Of a stretch of 64,000 nt of DNA, positions 45,422 to 57,059 are shown piece after piece (within the stretch, counting starts at the first letter, position 1; each line of letters opens with the position of its first letter). The DNA comes from Euonymus europaeus (taxonomy: Eukaryota; Streptophyta; Magnoliopsida; Celastrales; Celastraceae). A model generated the notes under the pieces. That model worked only from the letters and a program-made list of their open reading frames with translations. It made no database searches and was not told where the DNA came from. The DNA lies in NCBI GenBank assembly GCA_963580455.1, contig OY756966.1:18913001-18977000 (forward strand), written 5' to 3'. Made by a program: the position numbers and the translations under genes.

Positions 45422-46669
45422 TGTTATGAGCTAATAACACATGAAAACAAAAATTAATGTAAAGAAACAAAAGAACAAGACACAGATTTACAAGGTTCAG
45501 TCAATTATGTTTATATCCTCGGAGTTGCAGACATTTTCACTATTTCAGAGAAAGAAGTACAAGTGACGGCTAAGGGTTATTGAACTTGAACACGTTACTT
45601 AACAGATAAGTAACCATTCTTTTCGAGCTAACTTGGTAGATTAATTTAGCTCTTTTGCAATAATAAATTTAGTTTCGAGTCTATTGATTTGTATTTAATG
45701 GGTAAAATCCATTCATATGATAGTTGTGTGATGAGATAAGTATTGTTCAAGTAAAATTTGGTAAGCTGCCTCATAACAGGTTTTATGAGTGTCATTAAAA
45801 TCACGTTTGTTAATGCATGAGATTTGCATGAGAATTTTACGTACTTAGTTGAAGTGTGAAGTGATAACAACTTGCATGTTTATTTTAATTGATAATATCA
45901 TTTTATTTATGAGGATAAGGACAATAAAAGGAGGGCCGGTGTGCGTGGACTTTTAGTTAAAATACAACTCTTACTGATAAGTGTGTGTATTATGATCATG
46001 CCATATGAAGATAAGTCTTATCATATATGTATTAGGTCTTTTGTTTTATTCTTAATTGATTTCTCATTATTGAGTTATTATCATGTTATTAATAAGATCC
46101 AATCAAACCAATCAAGAAAAGTGCGGCTCTATAAAAAGGGATGGCTTCCAATGAATGAAGTTACGGAATCTTCATGCAGAAAAGTTAGCGTTTTGTTTTT
46201 TGCTTCCATGTAATGCTAGGTTCTCTTATTTTAGTATATTTCTTGGTGTGAGACTTTGAGTCTGAGAATAAAGAGAGAATTATAGTGAGATATTTATGTT
46301 GTGAGTGGTGACTCTTTATAGAGATTTATTTGTGTTCTTGGTAAGAATGAGTGATTCTTTGTTCGTAAAGTCTTTTAGAGATTCCAAAAGTAAGCTCTAC
46401 CTAGTTAGTTTGAAACAAACACTGTATGATATATACGAGCGATATTATTAGGCCAAAAATAGAATTGTACTATTGATTCATAATTAGTGATTGTTTCTCA
46501 AGGTTGGTCGCTCATAAACTCGAGGTTTTTTCCAATAAGATTTCCTTGTTTAAATTGTGTGTTTTTATCTGTTTTATTTTTCCGCAATTATTTTTATATT
46601 TTATTGACTAACGATCTTGGTGAGATAGACCGAACTTTGAGAGTTCAAATCCTCTCGCTTGAAACAACA
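45422..46669 (+). mobile_element. Possible solo LTR with TATA box
   Basis: Begins TGTTATGAG (45422) and ends GAAACAACA (46669), so the ends have TGTT...AACA form. A TATAAAAAG at 46130-46138 is followed by the short-repeat-rich text (GTGAGACTTTGAGTCTGAG, AGAGAGAATTATAGTGAGA) often seen in copia R-U5 regions. The flanking 5-mers (ATTAG and TAGAA) do not match, so the borders are uncertain. Confidence 0.35.
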
Positions 46670-46929
46670 TAGAATTCCATGATCATCTCTTGATCCATCT
46701 ATCCGCTTTACCATTAGGTCCTCTTTTAATCATCTCCAGCGTACCCAAAAAAAACATTTAAATAAAAACTCCCAACCATAATAGTCCAAGATCAAAGAAA
46801 AGAAAGTGGAAGTAATTGAAAAAGCACAAGATTATTTATCCACCAAACAAACATCACAACGTACATAAAACGGTGCGGATCAATTAATGTAGCATAAATA
46901 TTGACCCTACATGACATTATATAAAAGCT

Positions 46930-46935
46930 TTTATT
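46930..46935 (-). terminator. Polyadenylation signal of lipid-transfer protein gene
   Basis: AATAAA on the minus strand, about 75 bp after the stop codon at 47008-47010. Confidence 0.55.
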
Positions 46936-47007
46936 CAATAGTTTCTAGCCTCAGCATCGCCCAGATTCACCTTTCTCCTTCGTAGTTTATCCTTTTGCAA
47001 TCCCTTA

Positions 47008-47491
47008 TCAAGGGACGGTGTACCCTACAAAGAGAGACATCAAACTTGTTAACATGTTGTTTGATTAAGCATAAGCAAAATTCAGATATAATTATTGGGC
47101 TTCAATTTTAGGCACATATCACCCTAGTGGGCCTAGACCACTTACTCCCACACTTCTTCCCAACAGGCCTATTCTGGATATTGCATCGCTTAGGGATGCC
47201 AACAGCGATAGCGGGGTCAACCCCAGCCTGCTTTGCCAGGGGAGACAAGAGGACTGCACATAGACATCTTGGAGAAGTGTTGATCAAAGCACCTACTTTA
47301 CTGCAGCAAATTGGTGGCACTTTAGCTCTAGCATTTTTGGTTGCAGCCAAGCAAGGACTTAGGCTAGCTGCGGCAGACTTAATCGGAGTCTTGCCGCACT
47401 CTCCAGCAGCCTCAATTTCATTGATAAAGACATTTGAAGCTAGCAAGAACACAAGCATACTCACAAGGAAGACTTTCATGTTGGAGGCCAT
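47008..47491 (-). CDS. Non-specific lipid-transfer protein precursor, two exons
   Basis: A small secreted protein that binds lipids in the cell wall space. Exon 1 is 47146-47491, the intron 47025-47145 (GTAAGT donor, TTTGTAG acceptor), and exon 2 only 47008-47024. The intron splits the codon after KKCG, and exon 2 supplies a short Y-T-V-P end, the usual C-terminus of this family; unspliced reading would give an atypical tail. The product is 120 residues. Residues 1-29 form a signal peptide (KVFLVSMLVFLLAS core, ending EAA). Eight cysteines follow with spacing C-X14-C-X14-CC-X12-C-X-C-X24-C-X10-C, which I recall as type V. IPKRCNIQNRPVGKKCG is the characteristic end. TATA and AATAAA signals are in place. 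No break is visible. It is the only convincing host gene in the window. Confidence 0.93.
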
Positions 47492-47540
47492 TTTTTTTTT
47501 GTTCTATTGTTTGAAGACTTCGGTATTGCACTTGTGTGCA

Positions 47541-47547
47541 TTTATAG
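47541..47547 (-). promoter_or_regulatory. TATA box of lipid-transfer protein gene
   Basis: CTATAAA on the minus strand, about 50 bp upstream of the ATG at 47491, implying a 5' leader of roughly 20-25 bases. Confidence 0.65.
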
Positions 47548-47718
47548 GTGAAGTGAAACTAAATTGGATGCTTTCTGGGTTAGTGGGGTGGCTGGGATAC
47601 GTGGTACAAGAATGTGGTCTTTGGGTTGGTTTTATTTCAAGATGTAATTATTCCAAAAGAACAATACTTGGTGTTGTGTGTGTGAACATGCATACCAAAT
47701 TGGGGCATGCGAGGTTTT

Positions 47719-47741
47719 ATTATATATATATATATATATAT
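47719..47741. repeat. (TA)n microsatellite upstream of lipid-transfer gene
   Basis: About 11 TA units, roughly 230 bp upstream of the ATG. Confidence 0.9.
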
Positions 47742-47989
47742 CATGTTGGCTTTCTTTGGTAGTCTCTCCACTATCTTTTGTCGCAAAATGTTCGTGTCCC
47801 ACATGTCAACTACAAATTTTTCCATCCTACATTCACACCATTAAATCAATATAATATGTTAAAATAATCATTCATTATAAGTACAGATTATAAATACAGC
47901 CATGAACTCGCACCTCACGACCGACATTTTATTTTTATTGTATAAATATAACTTTTAGTTCCTCTTATTCATACAAAGTCATACATAGA

Positions 47990-49203
47990 TAGGGGTGTAA
48001 ACGAGCCGAGTCGCTCACGAGTGGCTCGACGTTCGGCTCGAAAAAAGCTCGTTCGTGATCTATTCGATTAATAAACGAGTCGAGCTTGAGCTTGATTTTG
48101 AGGCTCGATTTATAAACGAGCCGAGCTTGAGCAACATAAAACTCGGCTCGTTAAGGCTCGTGAGCTAGCTCGTAGTTAAGTCATTTAAGTAAGTCATGCT
48201 AATGTAACTATATATGTTATATAACACGATTGTGAATATGTGATAATGTAAGTTAACAAGTTATATCCCTAAACCCTAAACATATGTAAAAAATCCTAAA
48301 GGACTAAACCCTTATGTTATATAACATAATTCATGATAATATGAGTTATAAGCAAAAACCATAAACTCATTTGATTTATCCTTAAACCATAAACTCATTT
48401 GATTTAACCTTATGATAATATAAGTTATAACACAATTCATGATAACTTATATTCCCTGAAAACTCTAAAGAACTAAACATCTATGTTATATAACATAAAT
48501 CATGATAATATGAGTTATAAGTCAAAACCATAAACTCATTTGATTTAACCTTATAATAATATAAATTATAACACAATTCACGATAACTTATATTCCCTAA
48601 ACCTATGATTTAAATTTATGATAATATATTCCTCAAAAAAAAATTATGATAATATAAGTTATAACTCTAAAGGACTAAACCCCTATGTTATAATTAAATT
48701 ATATTATAAGTAATAATTAAAAATATTTATATTTTATAATACTCAGAATAAAATTAATTTTTATTAAATTAAATATTTGTGTGTCTATATATATTATTTT
48801 TTATAAATTAAATTAATATATAAAAATACTATATATTTAAGAGAAATGATATATTAATTAATGTTTCACCTTAAGACAACAAACTTGTGTAGCTTAGTTG
48901 GTCTAAAGACTTACCTTTAGTTGGACGTCATAAGTTCTAATCCAACCAAAACAACTTTTTCAGAGTTTTCAAAAAAATAAACGAGCAGCTTATCGAGCTC
49001 TATAACGAGCCCGAACTTGAGCAAATAATCAAGTTGTTTATTGAGCTCGTCTCGTTTATAGAATAATAGAGCATTTGGCGAGTTGAGCTCGAGCCGAGCT
49101 CAAGCCCTTTGGAATACTAATCGAGTCGAGCTCGAGCTTACCTTATTAGAACCGAGCCGAGCCTGAACATATCAAAGCTCGGCTCGGCTCGATTACACCC
49201 CTA
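47990..49203. mobile_element. Non-autonomous hAT transposon
   Basis: 1,214 bp with inverted ends TAGGGGTGTAAACGAGCCGAG and, from the right, TAGGGGTGTAATCGAGCCGAG. It is flanked by an exact 8-bp duplication TACATAGA (47982-47989 and 49204-49211), the hAT hallmark. The subterminal regions are filled with CGAGC/GCTCG repeats in both orientations. The interior has a diverged ~180-bp repeat (48295, 48471, 48665: CTAAAG.ACTAAAC...TATGTTATA) and a tRNA-like stretch (48890-48943). There is no transposase. Confidence 0.9.
48888..48945 (+). other. tRNA-like A-box/B-box pair (SINE-like remnant)
   Basis: TAGCTTAGTTGG (48890-48901) resembles a polymerase III A box and AGTTCTAATCC (48933-48943) a B box, about 31 bp apart. 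No full cloverleaf was drawn, so this is a tRNA-derived SINE remnant or a tRNA relic, not a functional tRNA. Confidence 0.4.
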
Positions 49204-49832
49204 TACATAGAACTCACATGTTTCATTTGGAAATAAAATTTCCAGAATAATTACAATTTTTCCTTATGAGATTTAGCTTTTATGAATAATCATCACCTTA
49301 CAACGGGCATTTTATTTTATTGCATAAATAGAGCTTTTTGTTTCTCGTATTCATACAAAGTCATACATGGGGCTCACATGCTTCATTTGGTAATAAAATT
49401 TCCGGAATTATTACAATTTTTCCTTATAAGATTTAACTTTTATGATATAATCCTATCTAGTATTATAAGCATATAATTATATTCTGAGATATTAGTATGA
49501 AGTAAGTACTTTAGTGCTATTTATAATCGGAGAAAGCCTGCAAACTTTCCTCCATAAGACTTTAGCACAATGTTATACAGAGGATTCTTTCAGGTCATTT
49601 GTTTTTTTTAATTAAACTTCTAGTCTTCGTTTGTCAACCCCCATCATCATAAGCGGGGGAAAAAAGGAATGAAAAGCTCAAACGCAAGCATAAGTGAAAA
49701 AGAAACACCAAGAGAAGACAAAACAACGAAATTCACTAAGACCAAGAAACCATATCTTTTCGAGTTGAAAATATCTCAAAGATTCAACAGGGTTTTCTAT
49801 TCCTGGACTAACAATCAGTTGTTTTCAACACA

Positions 49833-50283
49833 CATTACAAGAAATCTGGACTAGAGTGACAACCTTACTTGTCACTAAAGTTGCGACTGTTGTCACCAAA
49901 AATATTCAGTGACGGACCATTTTGATGACATAGTTTTATCCTAAATAGTCCTGTCGCTGAAACTATTAGTGATGACATAAAAATGTTGTCACAAAAAGGG
50001 TGTCTATTGTGACAACATATACTAGTCACGGAAAGCCATGTTTTTGTGACAACATCAGTCATCACAGAAAATAATATCTGTGACATGACTTCTCGTCACA
50101 CATAGGTTATACACTGTCACTAAAAGTTCAAATATATTTGTATTTTAAAAAATGAATATATATATTTTGGTCACAACATAAGTCGTCACACAAAATATTA
50201 TTAGTGATAAGTGATTATTGTCACTAAATATCTTTGCTTAGTCACAAATATTGTTGTCACTAATACTAATAATATATCCAGTA
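49833..50283. mobile_element. Truncated CACTA-like or related DNA transposon end
   Basis: Starts CATTACAAGAAATCTGGACTAGAG, close to the CACTACAAGAAA ends of CACTA elements. It is followed by dense GTCACTAA/GTGACAAC subterminal repeats in both orientations. No matching right terminus exists: the sequence stops where the LTR at 50284 begins. Confidence 0.5.
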
Positions 50284-50442
50284 TGTTATACTCCATTTTT
50301 GTCCAAATTCTGTTCTTATAAAAATGCAAAATAAAAAATAATAATAATGTACAAAAAATACATAAACAAAAATAAAAATAAAAGGCTCAACCCTTCCCCC
50401 ATTGAGTCCAAATGTTTGCAAGGAAAAAATGGAGGTTACAAG
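50284..50442 (+). repeat. 5' LTR remnant of Ogre/Tat-like element
   Basis: Begins TGTTATACTCCATTTTTGTCC and matches 60550-60715 up to GTTACAAG, then passes straight into gag-like sequence. Only the first ~160 bp of LTR remain; the rest of the LTR, primer site and leader are deleted. Confidence 0.75.
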
Positions 50443-50601
50443 TTCAAGAGCTAAATGTGGATCTCATTTCATGGAAAGAAGATGTTTATCAGTTACAACT
50501 ACAAATGCATCAAGACAGGAGATAAAAAAAAAGAGGCTAAAGCTGAGAGAGATAGATGAATTGAGCAGATAAAAACGGTATGGGGAAAGAACCAGAAACA
50601 G

Positions 50602-52836
50602 GTGGATGAGATTGAAGTTTTAAATGGGCATAATAATGATTTACATGCAATGCTGGAGGAAAGCCAACTAAAACAAAAAAATACAAAATTTAGAGTGCGG
50701 CTAATGATGAGTCGCTTTATATCTTTGTCTGAATGGGCTAGGAGCTATGAAAGGTGTTTGAGAAAGTTGGACTCAAATCCTACACTGGAAATGACAAAGC
50801 AATTAGAGATCTGGGCGTCCTTGAGAGATTTAAAGGGAGATCTACAAGAGCTTCAGAGGAGATTGAATGTAGTTTTGGTTGAAGTCCCAGTTGTTCAAGT
50901 AGAATAAGTTTACCTCTTGTATGTAGTGTTTGGAATAAAAGGAATAAAAGAAGAATGTTATGGTTTCAATCATCTTGTCAAATTGCAAAGATATTTAGGG
51001 AGACATAAATCCACAATCATGCATCTACACAAATAATTAAAAAAAAATACTAAATTAGATTCTTTGAAAGGTGGAAGATAAAAAAGGAATTCATCCGCAT
51101 CATAGCCATCCTCACTGCATGAGGTGACAATTGCGGATTGCCAAAGCCATGGAAAATGAGCAACAAAAAGAGTTGGCGCAAAAATAGAGTCAAGAAATAG
51201 CATATTTGAAGGAGCAGATGACTTTGCTGATCAGCCAAATATCACAATTAACGAAAGCAAAAGCGGTGATGGATGAATCCCCGTTGAAAGAGAACCTCAA
51301 ATACCTCCCATGTGACCCTACATCAATCAATTTCTCAATGGAGGCACCGACAATGATCGTTGGACTTACTCGAAATAACAATCCTTCATTGGAATCTCAA
51401 CAGAAGACCAATATTATGCCTATGGCTAATACAAAGAGAGAAGGGAAGGATCGTACCCTTGAACAATTTAGAATGTGGGAGAAATGGAGAAATACCACAT
51501 AAGGGTACAAACTTGATGGCGCATTGAGTGCTCAAAAGTTATGCTTGGTGAAAGACCTGACGATTCCTTCAGATTTTATGCTGTCTGCTTTCACCCTTTT
51601 TGATGGCACTGGAGTCCCCCTTGACCACCTAACTATATATTGCCGTAGGATGCAACCATATGTCCATGATGAAAAAATACTGATCCACTTTTTTCAGAAG
51701 AGTCTAATGGGAGGGGCAACTCTGTGGTTCACTGGGTTAGATCCATCTTCAGTAGTGATTTGGGAAGATTTGACAAACTCTTTTTTAACGAAATATGAGC
51801 ATAATATGGAAAAGGTTCCCATTATTTATGATCTTCAGGGCAATATCATGAATAAAGGAGAAATCTTTCGCGATTAAGAACACAGATAGAGAGAGACCTA
51901 AATCTCAAATGCATCCACCACTGGTAGAACTGGATCTAGTTAATGCATTTACTGATGTGCTAAGAGAGCCATACACCTCAAAGATTGCTGGAGGAGGACA
52001 TAATGATTTAAATGAAATAATTTGATGAGGGGAGCGTATCGAACGGTGCATGCAGAGGGGAACTATCATCATTGATATTTTCTCACTGGAGAAGTCTGAG
52101 CCCTGGAGAGGAGGAAAAGGGAAGAAGAAAGAAAATAGTTGCATACTCTCAACTATGGCTTTAATTCAACCTATAGCCTTTCTACTGCTGAATAAAGACC
52201 CCAAAACAATGCTCCTAGACCACCAAACCAGTATGGCCATCATCCAAATCCAAATAATTATTAGCCACCCCGCCCAAACAACCAGAATTTCCAAAATATT
52301 TCCGACCTCAAAGGCAACCTGAACACTTTAATCTTATTCCCATAACTTATGCTCAATGTTATGATAAGTTATTTGCACAATCGACAATTGCACCTATCCC
52401 CGGGAAAACATGAAAATCCACCTTACCCACCATGGTATAACCCTAAGTTAACATGTGTCTATCACGGAGGCTTTCCAGAACATTTGATTGAGAAATGTTT
52501 CGCCTTTACGAGGATTGTAGAAAACATGGTTAAATTCGAATGGTTGAATTTTGATGGGATCAAGAGACTTGATGTCATCCATAACCTTTTACCCGATCAC
52601 GGGAACAAAATCATTATTGTGGTCGAGAGTTCAGTTGGATCCGAGAAAGTGGTTGCCAGAATAACGATGCCTTTGAGTGTGGTGCTAAATTCTCTAGAGA
52701 AAGTGGGACTCATCAAGAGAGAGGATCTAGACCCAAAGCTAAGATATGGTGGTTATGATGAGTCCAAGACTTGTGGATTCCATCAAGCGGTGAGAAGACA
52801 TTCCTTGGATGATTGTTTTTCAGTTTTAGAGTAGGG
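50602..52836 (+). pseudogene. Ogre/Tat-like gag, decayed
   Basis: Structural protein of the plus-sense element, in several broken frames. 50602-50907 encodes a charged, helical N-terminal stretch. 51206-51502 holds another coiled-coil-like part (LKEQMTLLISQISQL). The core at 51524-51877 reads FTLFDGTGVPLDHLTIYCRR, then ILIHFFQKSLMGGATLWFTG and WEDLTNSFLTKYEHN, the typical Ogre gag core. After stops near 51875 and 52022, 52349-52834 supplies the C-terminal zinc motif CVYHGGFPEHLIEKC with a following FEWLNFD. Stops at 51501-51502, 51875-51877 and 52834-52836 and a poor match in 51900-52340 show decay. Confidence 0.8.
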
Positions 52837-53287
52837 TATAGTATTTGATCGACTCTAAAAGAATAAAATTTGATGAGAAGAAGAATGGCCCAGAAACAAT
52901 CAATGTCATTGGACAGGAGCATAGTAAGGGACCGAGAGCTGGTGGGCGCGGGAAGCCGATTATGTTGAAGTACTTTTTGGATGATACACCAGTTATCCCC
53001 TCGAAACTAGTGTACTCGAGTGATAAAGTTGTCCTATGGACATATGAGAAAAATGACTCGAAGCATGGCGTAGATAACATTTCAGGTGTCAATGGGAAGA
53101 CACGTAGTGGACGTGTTTATTCTCCTGAAGAAGCAAGCATCAACCTAAGGTTGAAGGCAGAGGCTAAAAAAAGAATAAAGAAAAAGAAGTAACAAGAATG
53201 AAGGGAAGTGGAAATGAAACGAGAGAGGACTTGATTGAGAATGAGGGAATAAAGTGAGTAGTAACTGAAGGGGAAATTCAGGAGTTT

Positions 53288-53992
53288 TTGAAGATTGTTC
53301 GTCAGAGAGAATATATTATTGTAGACCAATTAAAGAAAACCCCAGCAAAGGTTTCCATATTGTATTTGATTATGAGCTCGGAGACGCATGAAAAGGTGCT
53401 GCTGAGAATGCTGAATCAAGCCTATGTGCTAGAGAAGATCCCGACAAAGTCTTTCGATGAAATTGTGGGAAATGTTCTCGCCACTCACTTGCTGTCATTT
53501 ACTGAGTAGGAGATCCCAGATGAAGGAATGGGGCACAATAAGGCGCTACACATTTCAGCTATGTGTAAAATATTTGAAGTAGACAACATCTTGATTGATA
53601 ATGGGTCGTCGTTAAACATATTGCCAAAGGAAACTTTTGATCGACTACCAATTGACAGATCCTATCTAAAGCAAGTGCTTGTAGTGGCCAAAGCATTTGA
53701 TGGAACTAAGAAGGAGATAATAGAGAAGATTGAGGTTCCATTGGAGATTGGGAATGTAACCTTCAACATTTCTTTCATGGTGATGGACATCTCACTCACT
53801 TACAGCTATTTGTTGGGTAAAACATGGATCCATACTGTTGGCGCCGTCCTATCATCATTACATCAAAGCTTGAAGTTTTCTCACAGAGGAAGGGTGTACA
53901 TTACCAAAGGAGAGACCGAATGGATGGTGGCTAGCATTTCCTATTCCCTCCATATCGATGCTCCTCTGCAAGGGATTGAAAGCACATTTTAA
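53288..53992 (+). pseudogene. Ogre/Tat-like protease region
   Basis: 53288-53509 reads FLKIVRQREYIIVDQLKKTP-type text with LYLIMSSETH, a conserved block ahead of the Ogre protease. 53528-53992 is the aspartic protease: the active site ILIDNGSSLNILP lies about 22 residues in, followed by TYSYLLGKTWIHTVGAV, the usual second half. A stop at 53507-53509 separates the two parts. The overall fold appears complete although the polyprotein is broken. Confidence 0.8.
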
Positions 53993-54052
53993 TCTTTTGA
54001 AATTGCCACCACCAGCTTTGAGAAAGAAGAACAATCTCTAGTAAAACCTCAA

Positions 54053-54307
54053 TTGTCCAAGGTTGCCAAATTCATTGGTAGGGTGATGTTGAGGATGGGT
54101 TTTCAATCAGGAGGAGGTCTTGGCAGAAATGGGCAAGGGATAAAAAGGCTTGTAGAGATACTAAAACACGCCGAGTCTTGGGGGTTTGGGTATAAGCCAA
54201 GCAGGGGTGACAAGATAAAGGCACATGCAGAGAAACAAGCAAAACCAATTGCTCGACTTGAGGGAAGAGGGCATACATCAGAGGAAGTCGGTTCATTGGC
54301 TCTATGA
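54053..54307 (+). pseudogene. G-patch domain of Ogre-like polyprotein
   Basis: The sequence RVMLRMGFQSGGGLGRNGQG fits the glycine-rich G-patch pattern, an RNA-binding motif. It lies between protease and RT, as reported for some plant gypsy polyproteins. It is separated from the protease by stops near 53990 and ends at 54305-54307. Confidence 0.7.
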
Positions 54308-54779
54308 AAGCTTTGTGTTTGGAGATTTTTTCGAAGAGATCGGTCCACCCAAAACTGGGGCAATTTTTGGGAAATTGCCTTTGATTTTATCTGTTGACAT
54401 AGTAGAAGATGATCAAGCTGGAGTTTCTTTTGAGAAGCTATATGAGAAGTTTAAAGAATTTCATGTTGCTGTGGTAGAAGAGGAGCAGAACTCTGTTACT
54501 ATAATCCCTGTTACATCACCTCTCGTCCACCATGTTTCAAGCTCAATAATTGGACCATTGTTGAATTACCAGTATCTATTGACAGCCTGGAAGAGTAATC
54601 TCTATATGCCCTACCAACAGTGACCCAACTCATGGTCACTGACTGGGTTTTTGTATTTGAGCATGTCTTTACCAGTATCATATGTTTATTCTTCTTGTGT
54701 TCAGCAATTTCCATTCTTGTTCATCATGAATAAAAGTCCTTGATCAGAATTCCCATATTCATTCGCCCTTATTTTCCTA

Positions 54780-57026
54780 CCACTTGCCAATTTCAAAATC
54801 TCATACCTTCCATTTAACAGGATTGAAATTGATGATAATGAAAAAGATGAACCTAATGAACCAGATTTCAGTGCACCCATTAATAATGTAAAATTTGACT
54901 CTGACTTTGATGAAGAATTTGAGATATCAACAGAAATTCTAAGGCAGGTTGATTTGGAATAAAAGATGATTTAGCCGCCCAAAGAAACGACTGAGGTTGT
55001 TAATTTGGGGACTGAAGATCAGAAAAAGGAAGTACGAAGAGGCTCTACATTTGAAGGGGAGGACAAGAAGAGATTGATGATGTTGTTACATGAATACCAG
55101 GATATTTTTGCATGGTCTTACGAAGATATGCTGGGACTCGATACAGATATAGTGCTCCACAGATTACCATTAAAATTGGGTTGTTCTGCAGTTAAGCAAA
55201 AATTGAGAAGAGTAAAGCCGGATATGCTTTTGAAAATTAGAGATGAAATAAAAAAAAACAATTTGATGCCAGATTCCTTGCCGTGGGAAAATACCCTAAT
55301 TGGGTTGCAAATATCGTGCCAGTCCCAAAAAAAAGACGGCAAAGTTCGAATGTGTGTGGATTACAAAGTTCTTAATCGAGCAAGTTTGAAAGATGATTTT
55401 CCACTACCCCAGATTGACATACTGGTCGATAACACTGCTAAACATTTCGCGTTCTCCTTCATGGACGGATTTTTAGGTTACAATCAAATCGAAATGGCAC
55501 CAGAGGATCAGGAGAAGACCACGTTCATCACTTTGTGGGGGAACTTTTTGTTATAAAGTGATGCCATTTGGTTTGAAAAATGCGGTAGTGACTGATCAAT
55601 GGGCTATGGTTACTCTATTCCATGATATGATGCATAAAGAGGTTGAGTGTGTGTAGATGATATGATTTCAAAGTCAAGAGATGACGAAGATCATATGTTT
55701 AATCCTGAGAAGTTGTTTAAAAGGTTGAGAAAACACCAGTTAAAGTTGAATCCCTCAAAGTGTACATTTGGAGCAACTTCTGGAAAGTTGTTAGGTTTTA
55801 TTGTAAGCAGGAAAGACATCGAAGTGGATCCAGATAAGATGAAAGCTATTCTGGAAATGCCACCCCCTCGCACTAAGAAACAAGTTAGAGGTTTTTTGGG
55901 GAGGCTTAATTACATTGCTAGATTCATTTCTCAGCTAGCTACCACATGTGAACCGATATTCAAGTTGATCCAGAAGAACAACCCATCTAAATGGAATGAG
56001 GATTGTCAAATTGCTTTTGAGAAAATCAAACAATATTTGCAAAATCCACCGATCTTGATGCCTCCGATTGGAGGGAAGCCACTTATTTTCTACTTGAAAA
56101 TATTAGATAACTCGATGGGATGTATGTTAGGACAACACGATTCATCTGGGAAGACAGAACATGCAATCTACTATTTGAGCAAAAAGTTTACGAGTTTTGA
56201 GATCAATTATTCCATGTTAGAGAAGACTTGTTGTTCATTGGCATGGGCCGCTCATCAGTTCAGACAATATACGTTGTATCATACTACTTGGCTAATCTCG
56301 AGAATGGACCCAATCAAATACATTTTTGAGAAACCGTCTCTATCGGGGAGGATTGCAAAATGGCAAATGTTATTATCAGAATATGACATCTTATATGGTA
56401 CTCGGAAGGCCATAAAGGGAAGTGTGATAGCGGATTATTTGGCGAAACAAGCAGTGGAAAACTTCCAGACTATGAATCCAGGGTTTCCATATGAAGAGGT
56501 TTTGGCCTTAGGAATCGATTACCATAAGGACTCAGAAAAATGGGTCATGTTATTTGATGGGACCTCTAACATCACTGGTAGTGGAATTGGGGCTGTACTT
56601 ATCTCTTTGGAGGGCAAAGTTACACCGTTTATTGCTAAGCTTTACTTCAAATGTACCAATAACGTATCCGAGTATAAAGCATGCGCCATGGGCATTCGAG
56701 CTGTTGTTGATGCGAGGATTAAAAAGTTTCAGGTTTATGGTGATTCTCAACTTGTGATTAGAGAATTGAGCAACGAATGGGAGACTAAGGATGTCAAATT
56801 AGTCCTATACTATCACCATATCAAAAGGTTGATCAAGATTTTTGATCGTGTAATGTTTGACCATATTCGAAGAGAGAAAAATCACATGGCAGACGTGTTG
56901 GCCACTTTAGCAGCCATGTTTGATCTAGATCCACGTGGTGAGGTCAAAGTTACTAAAATTGAAAAATGCACGGTTGAAGCACATTTTTTAAATATAATAG
57001 AGGAGCCTAATGGGATGGTATCATGA
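54780..57026 (+). pseudogene. Ogre/Tat-like reverse transcriptase and RNase H
   Basis: An acidic linker (54830-54960) leads into 55005-55556 with the pre-RT block YQDIFAWSYEDMLGLD and the RT motifs KVRMCVDYKVLNRASLKDDF and MDGFLGYNQIEMAPED. A frame change near 55540 precedes the MPFGLKNA motif (55560). The catalytic box in 55647-57026 is CVDD, with Cys in place of the usual Tyr. RNase H follows with MLFDGTSN, SEYKAC, YGDSQLV and HMADVLA, so all four acidic positions are present. In-frame stops occur near 54961 and 54970. Confidence 0.85.
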
Positions 57027-57059
57027 TGTGAAACAATACTTAGAAAAAGGAGAATATCC

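Larger units (their letters stand above)
47909..49452. repeat. ~165-bp tandem duplication, first copy split by hAT
   Basis: Copy 1 is 47909-47989 plus 49212-49285; copy 2 is about 49290-49452. Both contain ATTCATACAAAGTCATACAT, CATTTGG.AATAAAATTTCC and AATTACAATTTTTCCTTAT in order. The hAT element interrupts copy 1; copy 2 shows the uninterrupted site. Confidence 0.85.

Noticed and set aside
48888..48945. Functional tRNA gene
   Set aside because: Only A- and B-box-like strings; no convincing cloverleaf or acceptor stem.
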